This document shows, one piece after another, positions 42,824-50,825 of a DNA stretch of 64,000 bases. The DNA lies in contig NZ_QZFU01000036.1 of the NCBI RefSeq assembly GCF_003598715.1, forward strand, positions 248,001 to 312,000, written 5' to 3'. The notes under the pieces are model-generated. The model did not search any database. It was not told the DNA's origin and was given only the letters and a program-made list of their open reading frames with translations. Every line of letters starts with the position of its first letter. Position 1 is the stretch's first letter. A program made the translations under genes and the position numbers. Source of the stretch: Nocardia panacis (lineage in GTDB: Bacteria > Actinomycetota > Actinomycetes > Mycobacteriales > Mycobacteriaceae).

Positions 42824-45354
42824 GACGCACCCTTCGTCGCGGCTGGTTCGGTTTCCTCGGTAGGGATTTCGAATGTCTCCTGCGCTCCGGTGGCGGCGGA
42901 GACGGCGCTGACGACGAGTCCACTGCCCTCGGCGTCCACGCGCAGGGTGTCGCCCTCGTTCAAATCGCCCGCGAGCACGAGGTTGGCCACCCGGTTCTCC
43001 AATTCCTTCTGCACGGTGCGCTTGAGCGGGCGCGCACCGAATTCGGGCTGATATCCATTGTCCGCCAACCAGTCCCGCGCCCGGTCCGATACATCGAGTG
43101 CGATGCCCTGGGCACGCAGGCGGCGGCGCGGACCGTCGAGCACCAGATCCACGATGCGGCGCAACTGCTCCCCGTCCAGTCGGTGGAAGACGATCTGCTC
43201 ATCGATGCGGTTGAGGAATTCGGGACGGAAGTGCTCGCGCAGCCGCTGCTCGAGTTGCGGCACAATCGAATCCAGCTCGCCCGCAGGAGCTTTCAGGATC
43301 AGGTCGGAGCCGATATTGCTGGTCATGATGACGATGGTGTTCTTGAAGTCGACGGTGCGGCCCTTCGAATCGGTGACCCGCCCGTCGTCGAGCAATTGCA
43401 GCAGCACATTGAACACATCCGGGTGCGCCTTCTCCACCTCGTCGAACAGGATCACCGAATACGGTTGGCGGCGCACCTTATCGGTGAGCTGGGCGGCGTC
43501 GTCGTAGCCGACATATCCGGGCGGTGCGCCGACGAGCCTGGATACCGTGTGTTTCTCCTGGAATTCGCTCATATCGAAGCGGATCATCTTGTCCTCGTCG
43601 CCGAAGACGGCCGCCGCCAACGCTTTCGCCAGTTCCGTCTTGCCGACACCGGTGGGGCCGAGGAACAGGAACGACCCGATGGGCCGATTGGGATCCTGCA
43701 TTCCCGCGCGGGCGCGGCGCACCGCCTCGGCGACGGCGACGACGGCCTCGTCCTGTCCGATCACCCGCCGGTGCAGCACATCCTCGAGGCCCAGCAGTCG
43801 CTGCCGCTCCTCGACGGTGAGTTCGGCAACCGGAATACCGGTCTGTTTGGAGACCACCTCGGCGATATCGTCCACGGTCACGGTGGGCGATTCCTCGCTC
43901 TCGATGTGATCCACCCGCTCCTCGGCCGCGGTAATCCGCGCTTTGAGCTCATCGGCGCGCGGATAGTCCTCGCCGGCGACGGCGGCGTCCTTCTCCCGCC
44001 GCAACCGCGCCAATTCCTCCTCGGCGTCGCGCAGATCGGGGCCGGGCATCCGGGTGCGCAACCGCACCCGCGCACCCGCCTGATCGACCATATCGATGGC
44101 CTTGTCGGGCATGAACCGGTCGGTAATGTAGCGGTCGGCGAGTTCGGCGGCGGCGATCAGGGCCTCGTCCAGGTAGCGGACCTGGTGGTGCTCCTCGTAG
44201 ACATCGGCGAGGCCGCGCAGGATCTCGAGGGTGTCGGCGACCGAGGGTTCGGACACCATGACCGGCTGGAAGCGCCGCTCCAGCGCGGCGTCCTTCTCGA
44301 TGTGCCTGCGGTATTCGTCCACGGTGGTCGCGCCGATGCAGTGCAATTCGCCGCGCGCCAGTGCGGGTTTGAGCAGATTGCCCGCATCCATCGAACCCTC
44401 ACCGCCCGAACCCGCGCCGACGATGGTGTGCAACTCATCGATGAACAGGACCAGTTCGTCGGAGTGCTCGCGGACCTCGTCCAGGATCTTGGTCAACCGC
44501 TCCTCGAATTCGCCGCGATACTTGCTGCCCGCCACCAGCGAACCGACATCCAGCGCGATGACGCGACGATCGGCCAGGGTTTTGGGCACATCCCCATTGA
44601 CGATGCGCTGGGCCAACCCCTCCACGATGGCCGTCTTGCCGACACCGGGATCGCCGATGAGCACCGGATTGTTCTTGCGCCGCCGGGACAGCACCTCGAT
44701 GGTCTGCTCGATCTCCTCGGCCCGACCGACCACCGGATCGACCTTGCCCGCGCGGGCCTCCGCGGTCAGATCGCGGCCGTATTCGTCCAGGGTCGGGGTG
44801 TCGGTCGCCTTCTTGCGCCCCTCGACGGCAGGCAGCTTCGCACCCGAAAGCGACTGCGCGGCAACCGATTCCGGATTCGCGGCAATGCCGAGCAGAATAT
44901 GTTCCGGTCCGATGTAGCTCGATCCGGCCTCGGCGGCGGCCGATTGCGCGTTGCGCAGCGCGAGCTTGGCGGCCGGACTCAGCACCACCCCGCCACCCGC
45001 CGTGGTGGCCGCGGCCTGCCCCATTCCCGCGGCGTCCTGCATCTGCGCGGCCACCTTGTCCGGATCCAGCTCGAGTTGCGCGACGATACTGCGCGAGGGC
45101 TCCACCTCGGTGGCCGCGTAGAGCAGATGTTCGGGCGTGATCTCGGCATTGCCCCAATCCTTGGCCGCCTCCCCCGCCCTGGCGACCAACTCCTTGGCGT
45201 GATCGCTGAGCAGCCGTCCGAGATCGATGCGCTGCACGGGGGGTCTGGCGGACATACCGGGACCGAAGAAACGGTTGACGATATCGTCGAAGGAACCGAA
45301 GGAACTGCCGGGCCACGCTGCGGTCATGACGGGCACCTCGTCGTCTCGGGTCAT
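42820..45354 (-). CDS. Clp/Hsp100-family AAA+ ATPase (ClpC-like, short middle domain)
   Basis: This 844-residue unfoldase has a short N-terminal extension (FGSFDDIVNRFFGPG), Clp_N repeats (about 45-185), AAA-1 with GDPGVGKT and VLFIDELHT, a short UVR-type middle segment (about 440-480; DYPRADELKARI) and AAA-2 with GPTGVGKT and VILFDEVEKAHPDVFN. AAA-2 lacks the LGF-type ClpP-docking loop (TSNIGSDLILKAPAGELDS occupies the place), resembling ClpB, while the short middle domain resembles ClpC. So it may act without ClpP. A second ATG at 45327 preceded by GAGG is an alternative start. No HspR-type HAIR element is visible upstream. Confidence 0.9.
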   Translation of the reverse strand: MTRDDEVPVMTAAWPGSSFGSFDDIVNRFFGPGMSARPPVQRIDLGRLLSDHAKELVARAGEAAKDWGNAEITPEHLLYAATEVEPSRSIVAQLELDPDKVAAQMQDAAGMGQAAATTAGGGVVLSPAAKLALRNAQSAAAEAGSSYIGPEHILLGIAANPESVAAQSLSGAKLPAVEGRKKATDTPTLDEYGRDLTAEARAGKVDPVVGRAEEIEQTIEVLSRRRKNNPVLIGDPGVGKTAIVEGLAQRIVNGDVPKTLADRRVIALDVGSLVAGSKYRGEFEERLTKILDEVREHSDELVLFIDELHTIVGAGSGGEGSMDAGNLLKPALARGELHCIGATTVDEYRRHIEKDAALERRFQPVMVSEPSVADTLEILRGLADVYEEHHQVRYLDEALIAAAELADRYITDRFMPDKAIDMVDQAGARVRLRTRMPGPDLRDAEEELARLRREKDAAVAGEDYPRADELKARITAAEERVDHIESEESPTVTVDDIAEVVSKQTGIPVAELTVEERQRLLGLEDVLHRRVIGQDEAVVAVAEAVRRARAGMQDPNRPIGSFLFLGPTGVGKTELAKALAAAVFGDEDKMIRFDMSEFQEKHTVSRLVGAPPGYVGYDDAAQLTDKVRRQPYSVILFDEVEKAHPDVFNVLLQLLDDGRVTDSKGRTVDFKNTIVIMTSNIGSDLILKAPAGELDSIVPQLEQRLREHFRPEFLNRIDEQIVFHRLDGEQLRRIVDLVLDGPRRRLRAQGIALDVSDRARDWLADNGYQPEFGARPLKRTVQKELENRVANLVLAGDLNEGDTLRVDAEGSGLVVSAVSAATGAQETFEIPTEETEPAATKGAS

Positions 45355-45528
45355 CTCACCGGGCGTGCCGACACCTCGGCCGCCGAGTCCATTTCCGCGA
45401 TCCGCTGGCTACTCTACTGTGCCGTCGCAGATCAGGGGGCTGAAAACCCGCGCTTGGCGCAGCAATTGCTCCTGCCGGAATTCGTTCCAGCAAACCGATT
45501 CCAGCAGGCAACCCTTCAGCCAATGTAG
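45355..45528. other. 174-bp intergenic region upstream of the Clp ATPase gene
   Basis: This holds the Clp gene promoter and the 3' flank of the 136-residue gene. I searched by eye for inverted CTTGAG/CTCAAG HAIR elements and CIRCE-type repeats and found none. TAGAGT on the minus strand is a possible -10. Confidence 0.35.
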
Positions 45529-45939
45529 CTAGCGGCGGCTTTCTCCGCGCTCCGGTCGCTCGAGGTGCGCGTACTGGTCACCGTCCTGGACGGCGAGGAC
45601 GACACCGCGGTCGGCGGCCGAATTCGCCTGATCATGCACGGTGGTCACTCGACCGCCACCGAGGAATTCGGCGAGCGCCGCGCGGCAGGCGGGGCCGCGT
45701 CGTTGGCACTCGATCAGCTCCCTGGTCCACGGTCCGAGCAGTTCCCGCCGCACCCGGTCGGGGGCGGCGGCGCCCGCGACCCGAGCGGCGCCGTCATCGA
45801 GTCGGACGGCGAGTTCGGCGCGACGTTCGCGACGGAACAGGGCGAGCACCGCATTGCGGGTGCTCGGCCACAGATCGGTGGCCATCGCTTTGACCAGGGC
45901 GGTGGCCCCGGCCTCGGCGAGAGCGAGAAATTCGTCCAT
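45529..45939 (-). CDS. Small helical protein with C-terminal amyloid-like signalling motif, putative effector
   Basis: This 136-residue protein has an N-terminal helical domain (about 1-95; LALAEAGATALVKAMATDLW) like domains often found in actinobacterial proteins that end with short repeat motifs. It is followed by a C-terminal motif (about 104-127): NSAADRGVVLAVQDGDQYAH. The same motif ends the neighbouring cyclase-like protein and the 72-residue adaptor. No enzyme residues are visible. The gene follows the cyclase-like gene by 11 bp on the same strand, so they form an operon. By analogy with amyloid-motif effectors it may be membrane- or death-acting, but this is inference. A longer frame through the upstream gene is spurious. 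Confidence 0.65.
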   Translation of the reverse strand: MDEFLALAEAGATALVKAMATDLWPSTRNAVLALFRRERRAELAVRLDDGAARVAGAAAPDRVRRELLGPWTRELIECQRRGPACRAALAEFLGGGRVTTVHDQANSAADRGVVLAVQDGDQYAHLERPERGESRR

Positions 45940-45950
45940 GACGCTGCCTC

Positions 45951-46664
45951 TCAGCGATCGGTGTGAATGGTCAGGTTGCCGTTCTGCACGGCCTGGACCG
46001 TGCCGCGATCGTGCGCGGTATTGATCTGAGTCGGGCGATCCGCCGCGGGCTGGGGATCGGCCGCCGGGTCGTCGACGGCGGGCACGATCGGGGATTGCGG
46101 CAGGTGCAGCCAGGCGTGGGCGGTGTAGTTCTTCTCGGTGAACGCGACCCGTCGGAATGCCTGCGGATCGATACCGGGATAGCCCTGCGGCACGGTCTCC
46201 TCGTAGAAGTGCTCGGACACCAACGCCGCCAGGCACACCCGCTCCGGCGCCGACGCGAGCGCGCGCCGCATCGGTTCGGCATCGAGCAGGCGGGCCAGCA
46301 CCTCCAACGGCGCACCCGCGGGCGCACCGGCGAGGTGGATATCGCCCGCGTGCACCGCCACCCGCAGGCGGATCCGCGTCACCGGATCGGCGGCGCGATT
46401 GTGCTCGCGCAGTCGACGCGCGAGGTCGGCCAGCAGCGGGTGAATCAGCGCGAACTTCGCGACACCGGGCGGCGCGATGACCCGAATACCGTCGCCGAGG
46501 TCGGCGCGGTGGCATTCGGACCACTCGATTCCGCTGTAGCGCACCGACTCTCGCACCGCCTCGGCGAGCGCCGCGCGCATGCGCAGCAGCGGCACGGTGC
46601 CGCGACCCGAGGACCGCACGATATCGGTGGCCAGCAGCGCGCGGTACTCCATTCCAGCATTCAC
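45951..46664 (-). CDS. Class III nucleotidyl-cyclase-like protein with C-terminal amyloid-like motif
   Basis: This 237-residue protein has a cyclase-homology domain (about 5-185): LLATDIVRSSGRG with Asp14 as first metal ligand, HRADLGDGIRV with Asp58 as second, VHAGDIH, and ARLLDAEPMRRA. The transition-state Asn/Arg pair is not clear (GAPLEVLARLLD replaces VNxAxR), so activity is uncertain. After a Pro/Asp linker comes the C-terminal motif (214-237) NTAHDRGTVQAVQNGN, then LTIHTDR. AAAGGA is five bases before the GTG start. It diverges from a Crp/Fnr gene, which could bind its product. Confidence 0.72.
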   Translation of the reverse strand: MNAGMEYRALLATDIVRSSGRGTVPLLRMRAALAEAVRESVRYSGIEWSECHRADLGDGIRVIAPPGVAKFALIHPLLADLARRLREHNRAADPVTRIRLRVAVHAGDIHLAGAPAGAPLEVLARLLDAEPMRRALASAPERVCLAALVSEHFYEETVPQGYPGIDPQAFRRVAFTEKNYTAHAWLHLPQSPIVPAVDDPAADPQPAADRPTQINTAHDRGTVQAVQNGNLTIHTDR

Positions 46665-46779
46665 GATTGTCCTTTCGAAATACTTTGGCGGCGCGGCATT
46701 TTCGGCAGAGCCGACTACCGCCTACCAGCCGGCCGAGTTCAACTATGCGCGCCCCGCGCGGCGAACATCCCGTCACACG

Positions 46780-47550
46780 ATGGAATTCGGGAAAATTTCC
46801 GACTTGTTCCCCGCGCGTGTCGCACCGGACGAGGCGCAGACTCGGACCATGCCCGACCGGGAGTTCCGGACCGAATGGTCCTGGCCGCCTACGAGTTTGC
46901 TGGGCCGACTGGCCCCACCCGCGCGCGAGCGCATGCTGCGCATGGGGACCGGTGTGCGCTACCCGGCCGAGCGGGTGCTCATGCGCGAATCGGAGACCAC
47001 CACCTTCGTGCTGGTGCTGCTGGCGGGCGTGGTCAAGGCGACCGGACTGACCGGCGAGGGCAGAGACGCCCTGCTCGCGGTGCGCATGGGCGGGGATCTG
47101 GTCGGCGAATTCGCCGGGGTCGACGGTCGGCCCAGATCGGCTACGGTCACCGCGTGCGGTCCGGTGACGGCGCGCTCGGTCACCAGGGGAGAATTCCTGG
47201 ACTGCCTGCGCCGCGAACCGGAGATCGCCCTGGCGGTGAACGCGGCCATCATCACCAAACTGCGCGACGCCAACGACCGGCGCGTCGACTTCGCGGGCTG
47301 CGACGTCGCGACCCGGCTGGCGCGGGTGCTGCACCAAATCGCCATGGCCTACGGCGAACCCAGCGGTGCGGGCGCGTTGATTCGCTGGCCGATCACCCAA
47401 CCGGAGTTGGCGTCGCTGGCGGGCGCGGCCGAACCCACCGTGCATCGGGCGCTGCGCAGGCTGCGCGAGATCCGGGTGATCTCCACCGGATACCGCAGCG
47501 TCAAGGTCGAGGATCTAGCCCGGCTCGGCGCCATCGCCTATCCGCGGTAA
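46780..47550 (+). CDS. Crp/Fnr-family transcriptional regulator
   Basis: This protein of about 256 residues has a cyclic-nucleotide-binding fold (about 45-160): YPAERVLMRESETTTFVLVLLAGVVK and GGDLVGEFAGVDGRPRSATV, the latter matching the phosphate-binding cassette region (GELA..RSA) in relaxed form. A winged HTH follows (about 190-245; WPITQPELASLAGAAEPTVHRALRRL). It may sense cNMP made by the divergent cyclase-like protein. The start is uncertain: ATG 46780 has no good ribosome-binding site, and ATG 46849 is an alternative that keeps both domains. It precedes the STAND gene on the same strand. Confidence 0.82.
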   Translation: MEFGKISDLFPARVAPDEAQTRTMPDREFRTEWSWPPTSLLGRLAPPARERMLRMGTGVRYPAERVLMRESETTTFVLVLLAGVVKATGLTGEGRDALLAVRMGGDLVGEFAGVDGRPRSATVTACGPVTARSVTRGEFLDCLRREPEIALAVNAAIITKLRDANDRRVDFAGCDVATRLARVLHQIAMAYGEPSGAGALIRWPITQPELASLAGAAEPTVHRALRRLREIRVISTGYRSVKVEDLARLGAIAYPR

Positions 47551-47570
47551 CGACCGGGCAAAACCCGTCG
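47551..47570 (+). terminator. Imperfect hairpin after the Crp/Fnr gene
   Basis: CGAC(c)GGG pairs with CCCGTCG around CAAAA with one bulged C, immediately after the Crp/Fnr stop. It may terminate or attenuate transcription into the STAND gene 73 bp downstream. Confidence 0.4.
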
Positions 47571-47642
47571 AAAGACGAAATCCGCGCGGACAACGGCAAT
47601 TAGCGTCGCACCTGTCAGCACTATTTCTTTGGGGGAAATGGC

Positions 47643-50234
47643 ATGAACGAAACGAATGACGCGGCGCCCGCGCCCGAACCCGACGAACCGAATGGTCGAC
47701 GCGAGATCTTCATCGACGGCGACGCGACCGGAACAATTGTCGCGGGCGACCTCAACACCTTCATCTCCGCGCACGGCTCGTGGGTGAACGTACTACCCAA
47801 AAACGAACGCCCACAACCGGTCCGCCGCGCACGCATCGAACAGCTGCCCCGGCCGCAGCGCGAACCGCTCGGCCGGGCCGAACTGCTCGCCACGCTGGCA
47901 GAAGCCACCAGATTCGGCTATCCGGTCCAGTTGTACGGCCCACCCGGAATCGGCAAGAGCACCGTGTTGCGCTATGCGGCACTGACCCTCGAACCAGGCC
48001 CGGACGGCGTGGTCTTCCTGAACGCGGGCGGGCGCGATATCGGCGATCTGGCCCAGGAGATCTTCGAAGCCTGTTACGACGCACCGGGTTACGCGCCGAC
48101 ACAGGCCGCCTTACGCCGGTATATGACCGGGATTCAGGTCAAGGTGTACCTCGATGACGCCGACCTCACGCTCGAACAGCAGCGAAACCTGGCCGATCTC
48201 GCGCCCCACGCGAGTTTCGTCCTGGCCGGGGCGCAGCGCTCGCTGCTGGAGGATGTCACCGTGGTCGAGGTCGCGGGCCTCGAGCGCACCCCCGCACTGC
48301 AACTGCTCGGCCGCGACCTGCGCAAACCCTTGCCCGGCACCGAAATTCCCGCCGCCACCGAACTATGGCGGATCGCGTGCGGACATCCGCTGCTGCTGAT
48401 GCGCGCCGCCGGGCAGATCGAACTCGACGCCTCCGGACGCCCCACCCTGCCCAAGCCGGGCCGGGTCGCCGATCTGCTACCGCCGCTGTTCGATCAACTC
48501 GACCCGACCGCCACCGCCGTACTGCATCTGCTCGCCACCCTCGGCGATGTCGGACTGGCCCCGGAACACATCGGCGCGCTCACCGATGCCGCCGACCCGG
48601 CGCGGCACTGCGCCCGGCTCACCGAACTCGGATTGGCGGTGCCCGCCGAGGACGGATACCGGTGCGCGCCGGATATCGTTGCCGCACTGCGACACCGACA
48701 TCCCGAACCCTTCCCCGTCGACCGACTGTGCGCGCACTTCATCTCGTGGGCGCACCGTCCCGGCACCGAAGCGACCGCGCTCGCCCGATGCGACCGGGCG
48801 CTGGAACGCGTCAGCGAACTCGCCGAACTCGCGCGGCGACCCGAACTCGTCGTCCAATTGGCGCGCGCCACCGCCCACGCCATGCCCCGCGCGCTGCGGT
48901 TCGGCGCCTGGGGCCGACTGCTCGGGCGCGGTTGGCGCGCGGCCGAACTCGTCGGCGACCGCCGCGCCGCCGCGTATTTCATGCACGAGGAGGGCATCCG
49001 AAACCTGCTGCTGCGCCGCGTCGCCGCCGGGGCGCTGCTGGGCACGGTCGCCGCGACCTGGCACGAACTCGGTGAAATCAACGGGCAGCTCGCGGCTCAG
49101 CACGCCCAGCAGTACGCGGCGGGCGGGCAGCCATCCGATGTTCTCGCGGGCGCGCCCGCTCCCCAACCGGATCCCGCGACAATGCAGACCGCGACGGCGC
49201 ACATGCAGGGGTTCGGTCCCGACCCGTCCGGCAGTGTCGGCCAAATAGGTTGGCACACAGCCGTTTCCGGTGGTGCGCAGCCAAACGGGGGCGATCCGTC
49301 GCTCGCCGGACATTCGAGTTCCGGTGCGCCGGACTCGAACCTGCTCGGCCACACCGATCCCGGCGCAACCGCTGTCCACACACCCGGCTCAGGCACAACT
49401 GGTCCATACTCACCCGGCGGCACTGGCACTGGCACCACAATTCCCGGCCCGCCCGGCGACAGCGGCGTCAGCACGAGCGGCCCATACACACCCGGCCACG
49501 GCGGCATCAGCACGACCGACCCGCACGCACCCGGCCACGGCGGCATCAGCACGACCGACCCGTACACACCCGGCGACGCCGGCACCTCCACCCTGTACTC
49601 GCCTGGTCACAGCGGCACCGGCGCGCCCACACCCAGTCACGGTGGCACAACTGCGCATTCAGTCTCCATCGCCCCACCCGGCGGACCTGCCGCGGGCACC
49701 GTCGGCACAACTTCGGTCGGCGCGGCGAAGACGGCCGGGGCAGCCGTCGCCACACTCGGGAAGATCGTGGCGGGGATCGTGGCCGCGGTCGCCGCATTCG
49801 CCGTGGTATCCCATATCGCCGCGGCGGTGCGCGATGAGTCCGCCGCGTCGGATGCGGCGCAGCCGACCGCGACTCACGCCGCGCCCACCTATCCGCCGCG
49901 TACCACGCCTGCTTCGGCGCCGACCGGCATTGTCGGCTCCTGGCACGGCAGCGCCGGAGGCTTCACCATCTCCGCCGCGGGAGCGGGTGCCTACATCCTC
50001 GAATTCCGCAGCGTCGACTGCGGCGGAACGACCCGCTACCGGATCACCGGAAATGACCGATCGGCAAGCGGTTTGGTCGATGCCGTCGATCCGCACTGCA
50101 CCCGCAACGGTCAGGGCAGACTGACGGTATCGGTATCACCCGATGGCAACACCCTCACCAGGATCTACAGCGCCAATGGCACTCTCAGGAACTGCACGAA
50201 CTGTGGAACCGCATTCTTCACCCGTGTCCACTGA
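47643..50234 (+). CDS. STAND/NLR-like ATPase with N-terminal amyloid-like motif, TM helix and extracellular domain
   Basis: This 863-residue protein has an N-terminal motif (21-45; EIFIDGDATGTIVAGDLNTF) shared with the 72-residue protein. A STAND-type NTPase follows: Walker A GPPGIGKST (99-107), Walker B VKVYLDDAD (166-174) and GHPLLLM (GxP motif). A helical region extends to about residue 515. Next is a Gly/Ser/Thr/Pro-rich linker (about 520-690) with a 13-residue repeat (PGHGGISTTDP), a single TM helix (about 696-729) and a small Cys-containing C-terminal domain (about 760-863; VGSWHGSAGGFTI, NCTNCGTAFF) presumably outside the cell. GGGGGA precedes the ATG. A membrane-spanning STAND protein could pass an outside signal to its cytosolic amyloid-like tip. 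Confidence 0.75.
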   Translation: MNETNDAAPAPEPDEPNGRREIFIDGDATGTIVAGDLNTFISAHGSWVNVLPKNERPQPVRRARIEQLPRPQREPLGRAELLATLAEATRFGYPVQLYGPPGIGKSTVLRYAALTLEPGPDGVVFLNAGGRDIGDLAQEIFEACYDAPGYAPTQAALRRYMTGIQVKVYLDDADLTLEQQRNLADLAPHASFVLAGAQRSLLEDVTVVEVAGLERTPALQLLGRDLRKPLPGTEIPAATELWRIACGHPLLLMRAAGQIELDASGRPTLPKPGRVADLLPPLFDQLDPTATAVLHLLATLGDVGLAPEHIGALTDAADPARHCARLTELGLAVPAEDGYRCAPDIVAALRHRHPEPFPVDRLCAHFISWAHRPGTEATALARCDRALERVSELAELARRPELVVQLARATAHAMPRALRFGAWGRLLGRGWRAAELVGDRRAAAYFMHEEGIRNLLLRRVAAGALLGTVAATWHELGEINGQLAAQHAQQYAAGGQPSDVLAGAPAPQPDPATMQTATAHMQGFGPDPSGSVGQIGWHTAVSGGAQPNGGDPSLAGHSSSGAPDSNLLGHTDPGATAVHTPGSGTTGPYSPGGTGTGTTIPGPPGDSGVSTSGPYTPGHGGISTTDPHAPGHGGISTTDPYTPGDAGTSTLYSPGHSGTGAPTPSHGGTTAHSVSIAPPGGPAAGTVGTTSVGAAKTAGAAVATLGKIVAGIVAAVAAFAVVSHIAAAVRDESAASDAAQPTATHAAPTYPPRTTPASAPTGIVGSWHGSAGGFTISAAGAGAYILEFRSVDCGGTTRYRITGNDRSASGLVDAVDPHCTRNGQGRLTVSVSPDGNTLTRIYSANGTLRNCTNCGTAFFTRVH
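49489..49566 (+). repeat. 39-bp tandem repeat in the STAND gene linker
   Basis: Two nearly perfect 39-bp units start at 49489 and 49528, encoding two copies of a 13-residue unit (TPGHGGISTTDPH / APGHGGISTTDPY). Degenerate units flank them. The linker is probably an extended, flexible stalk and may vary in length among strains. Confidence 0.8.
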
Positions 50235-50252
50235 CCACGAGGGGAATCACCC

Positions 50253-50471
50253 ATGGCCTCCGATCGCGACCGGAACTCCATCCATATCAACGGCAATGCG
50301 CAGGGTCCGGTCGTGGCGGGCGACCGCAATCACGTCGAGATCCATCATGCGGCCACCGACGAATCACCCGGCGACGCAGCCGATTCGACTCAGCGCAACA
50401 CCGCGCACGAGTACGGCACGGTGTATGCCGTCCACGACGGCGACATGCATATCCATCAGCGGGACCGCTGA
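50253..50471 (+). CDS. 72-residue dual-motif protein, putative amyloid-like adaptor
   Basis: This small protein consists of two short motifs joined by an Asp/Ser/Ala-rich linker. Residues 9-31 (SIHINGNAQGPVVAGDRNHV) match the N-terminal motif of the upstream STAND protein. Residues 49-69 (NTAHEYGTVYAVHDGDMHIH) match the C-terminal motifs of the cyclase-like and 136-residue proteins. No other domain is present. GAGGGGA lies nine bases before the ATG, and the gene starts 18 bp after the STAND stop, so they are co-transcribed. The layout is what a bridge between STAND sensor and effectors would look like; the function itself is inference. Confidence 0.72.
   Translation: MASDRDRNSIHINGNAQGPVVAGDRNHVEIHHAATDESPGDAADSTQRNTAHEYGTVYAVHDGDMHIHQRDR
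50457..50470 (+). terminator. Short hairpin at the end of the adaptor gene
   Basis: CAGCG and CGCTG flank GGAC at the very end of the adaptor ORF, which converges with queD. It may end both transcripts, but the stem is only 5 bp. Confidence 0.3.
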
Positions 50472-50825
50472 TTACTCACCCCGATAGACACACCCGGAGG
50501 TGCAGGTCTCCCGAACCTGAATGGCCGACAGCGGCAGCGTCCCGGCCAGCCGCTCCCAGAGCCACCGGGCCAGATTCTCGCTGGTCGGATTCTCCAACCC
50601 CTCGATCTCATTCAGGTAGTGATGGTCGAGCCGCTCGTAGAGCGGGGCGACCGCGGATTTGATCTCCGCGAAATCCATGACCCACCCGGTCCGCTCGTCG
50701 ACTTCGCCCCGCACGTGCACCTCCACCCGGAAGGAGTGTCCGTGCAGGCGGGCGCACTTGTGTCCCTCCGGGGTGTTCGGCAGCCGGTGGGCCGCCTCGA
50801 AGGTGAACTCACGGAAGATTTCCAT
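50472..50825 (-). CDS. queD: 6-carboxy-5,6,7,8-tetrahydropterin synthase
   Basis: This 117-residue QueD converts 7,8-dihydroneopterin triphosphate to 6-carboxytetrahydropterin in preQ0 synthesis. Zinc His residues are in FEAAHRL and LHGHSF, the catalytic Cys is in GHKCARL and a conserved Glu lies in VRETCTSGC. MDFAEIK and LDHHYLN are family motifs. ATG 50825 shares one base with the queE stop (TGATG), so the longer frame to 50870 is rejected. It is the third gene of queC-queE-queD. Confidence 0.95.
   Translation of the reverse strand: MEIFREFTFEAAHRLPNTPEGHKCARLHGHSFRVEVHVRGEVDERTGWVMDFAEIKSAVAPLYERLDHHYLNEIEGLENPTSENLARWLWERLAGTLPLSAIQVRETCTSGCVYRGE

Noticed and set aside
43183..45528. 781-codon open frame opposite the Clp ATPase gene
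   Set aside because: Antisense shadow; the minus strand has both Walker A motifs and the Clp_N repeats.
45355..45528. HAIR (HspR) or CIRCE element upstream of the Clp ATPase gene
   Set aside because: No CTTGAG-N-CTCAAG or CIRCE-like inverted repeat was found by eye on either strand.
45529..47445. 638-codon minus frame running from the 136-residue gene through the cyclase-like gene
   Set aside because: Only the last 136 codons match the shared tail motif and have a sensible start; the rest is out of frame with the cyclase-like and Crp genes.
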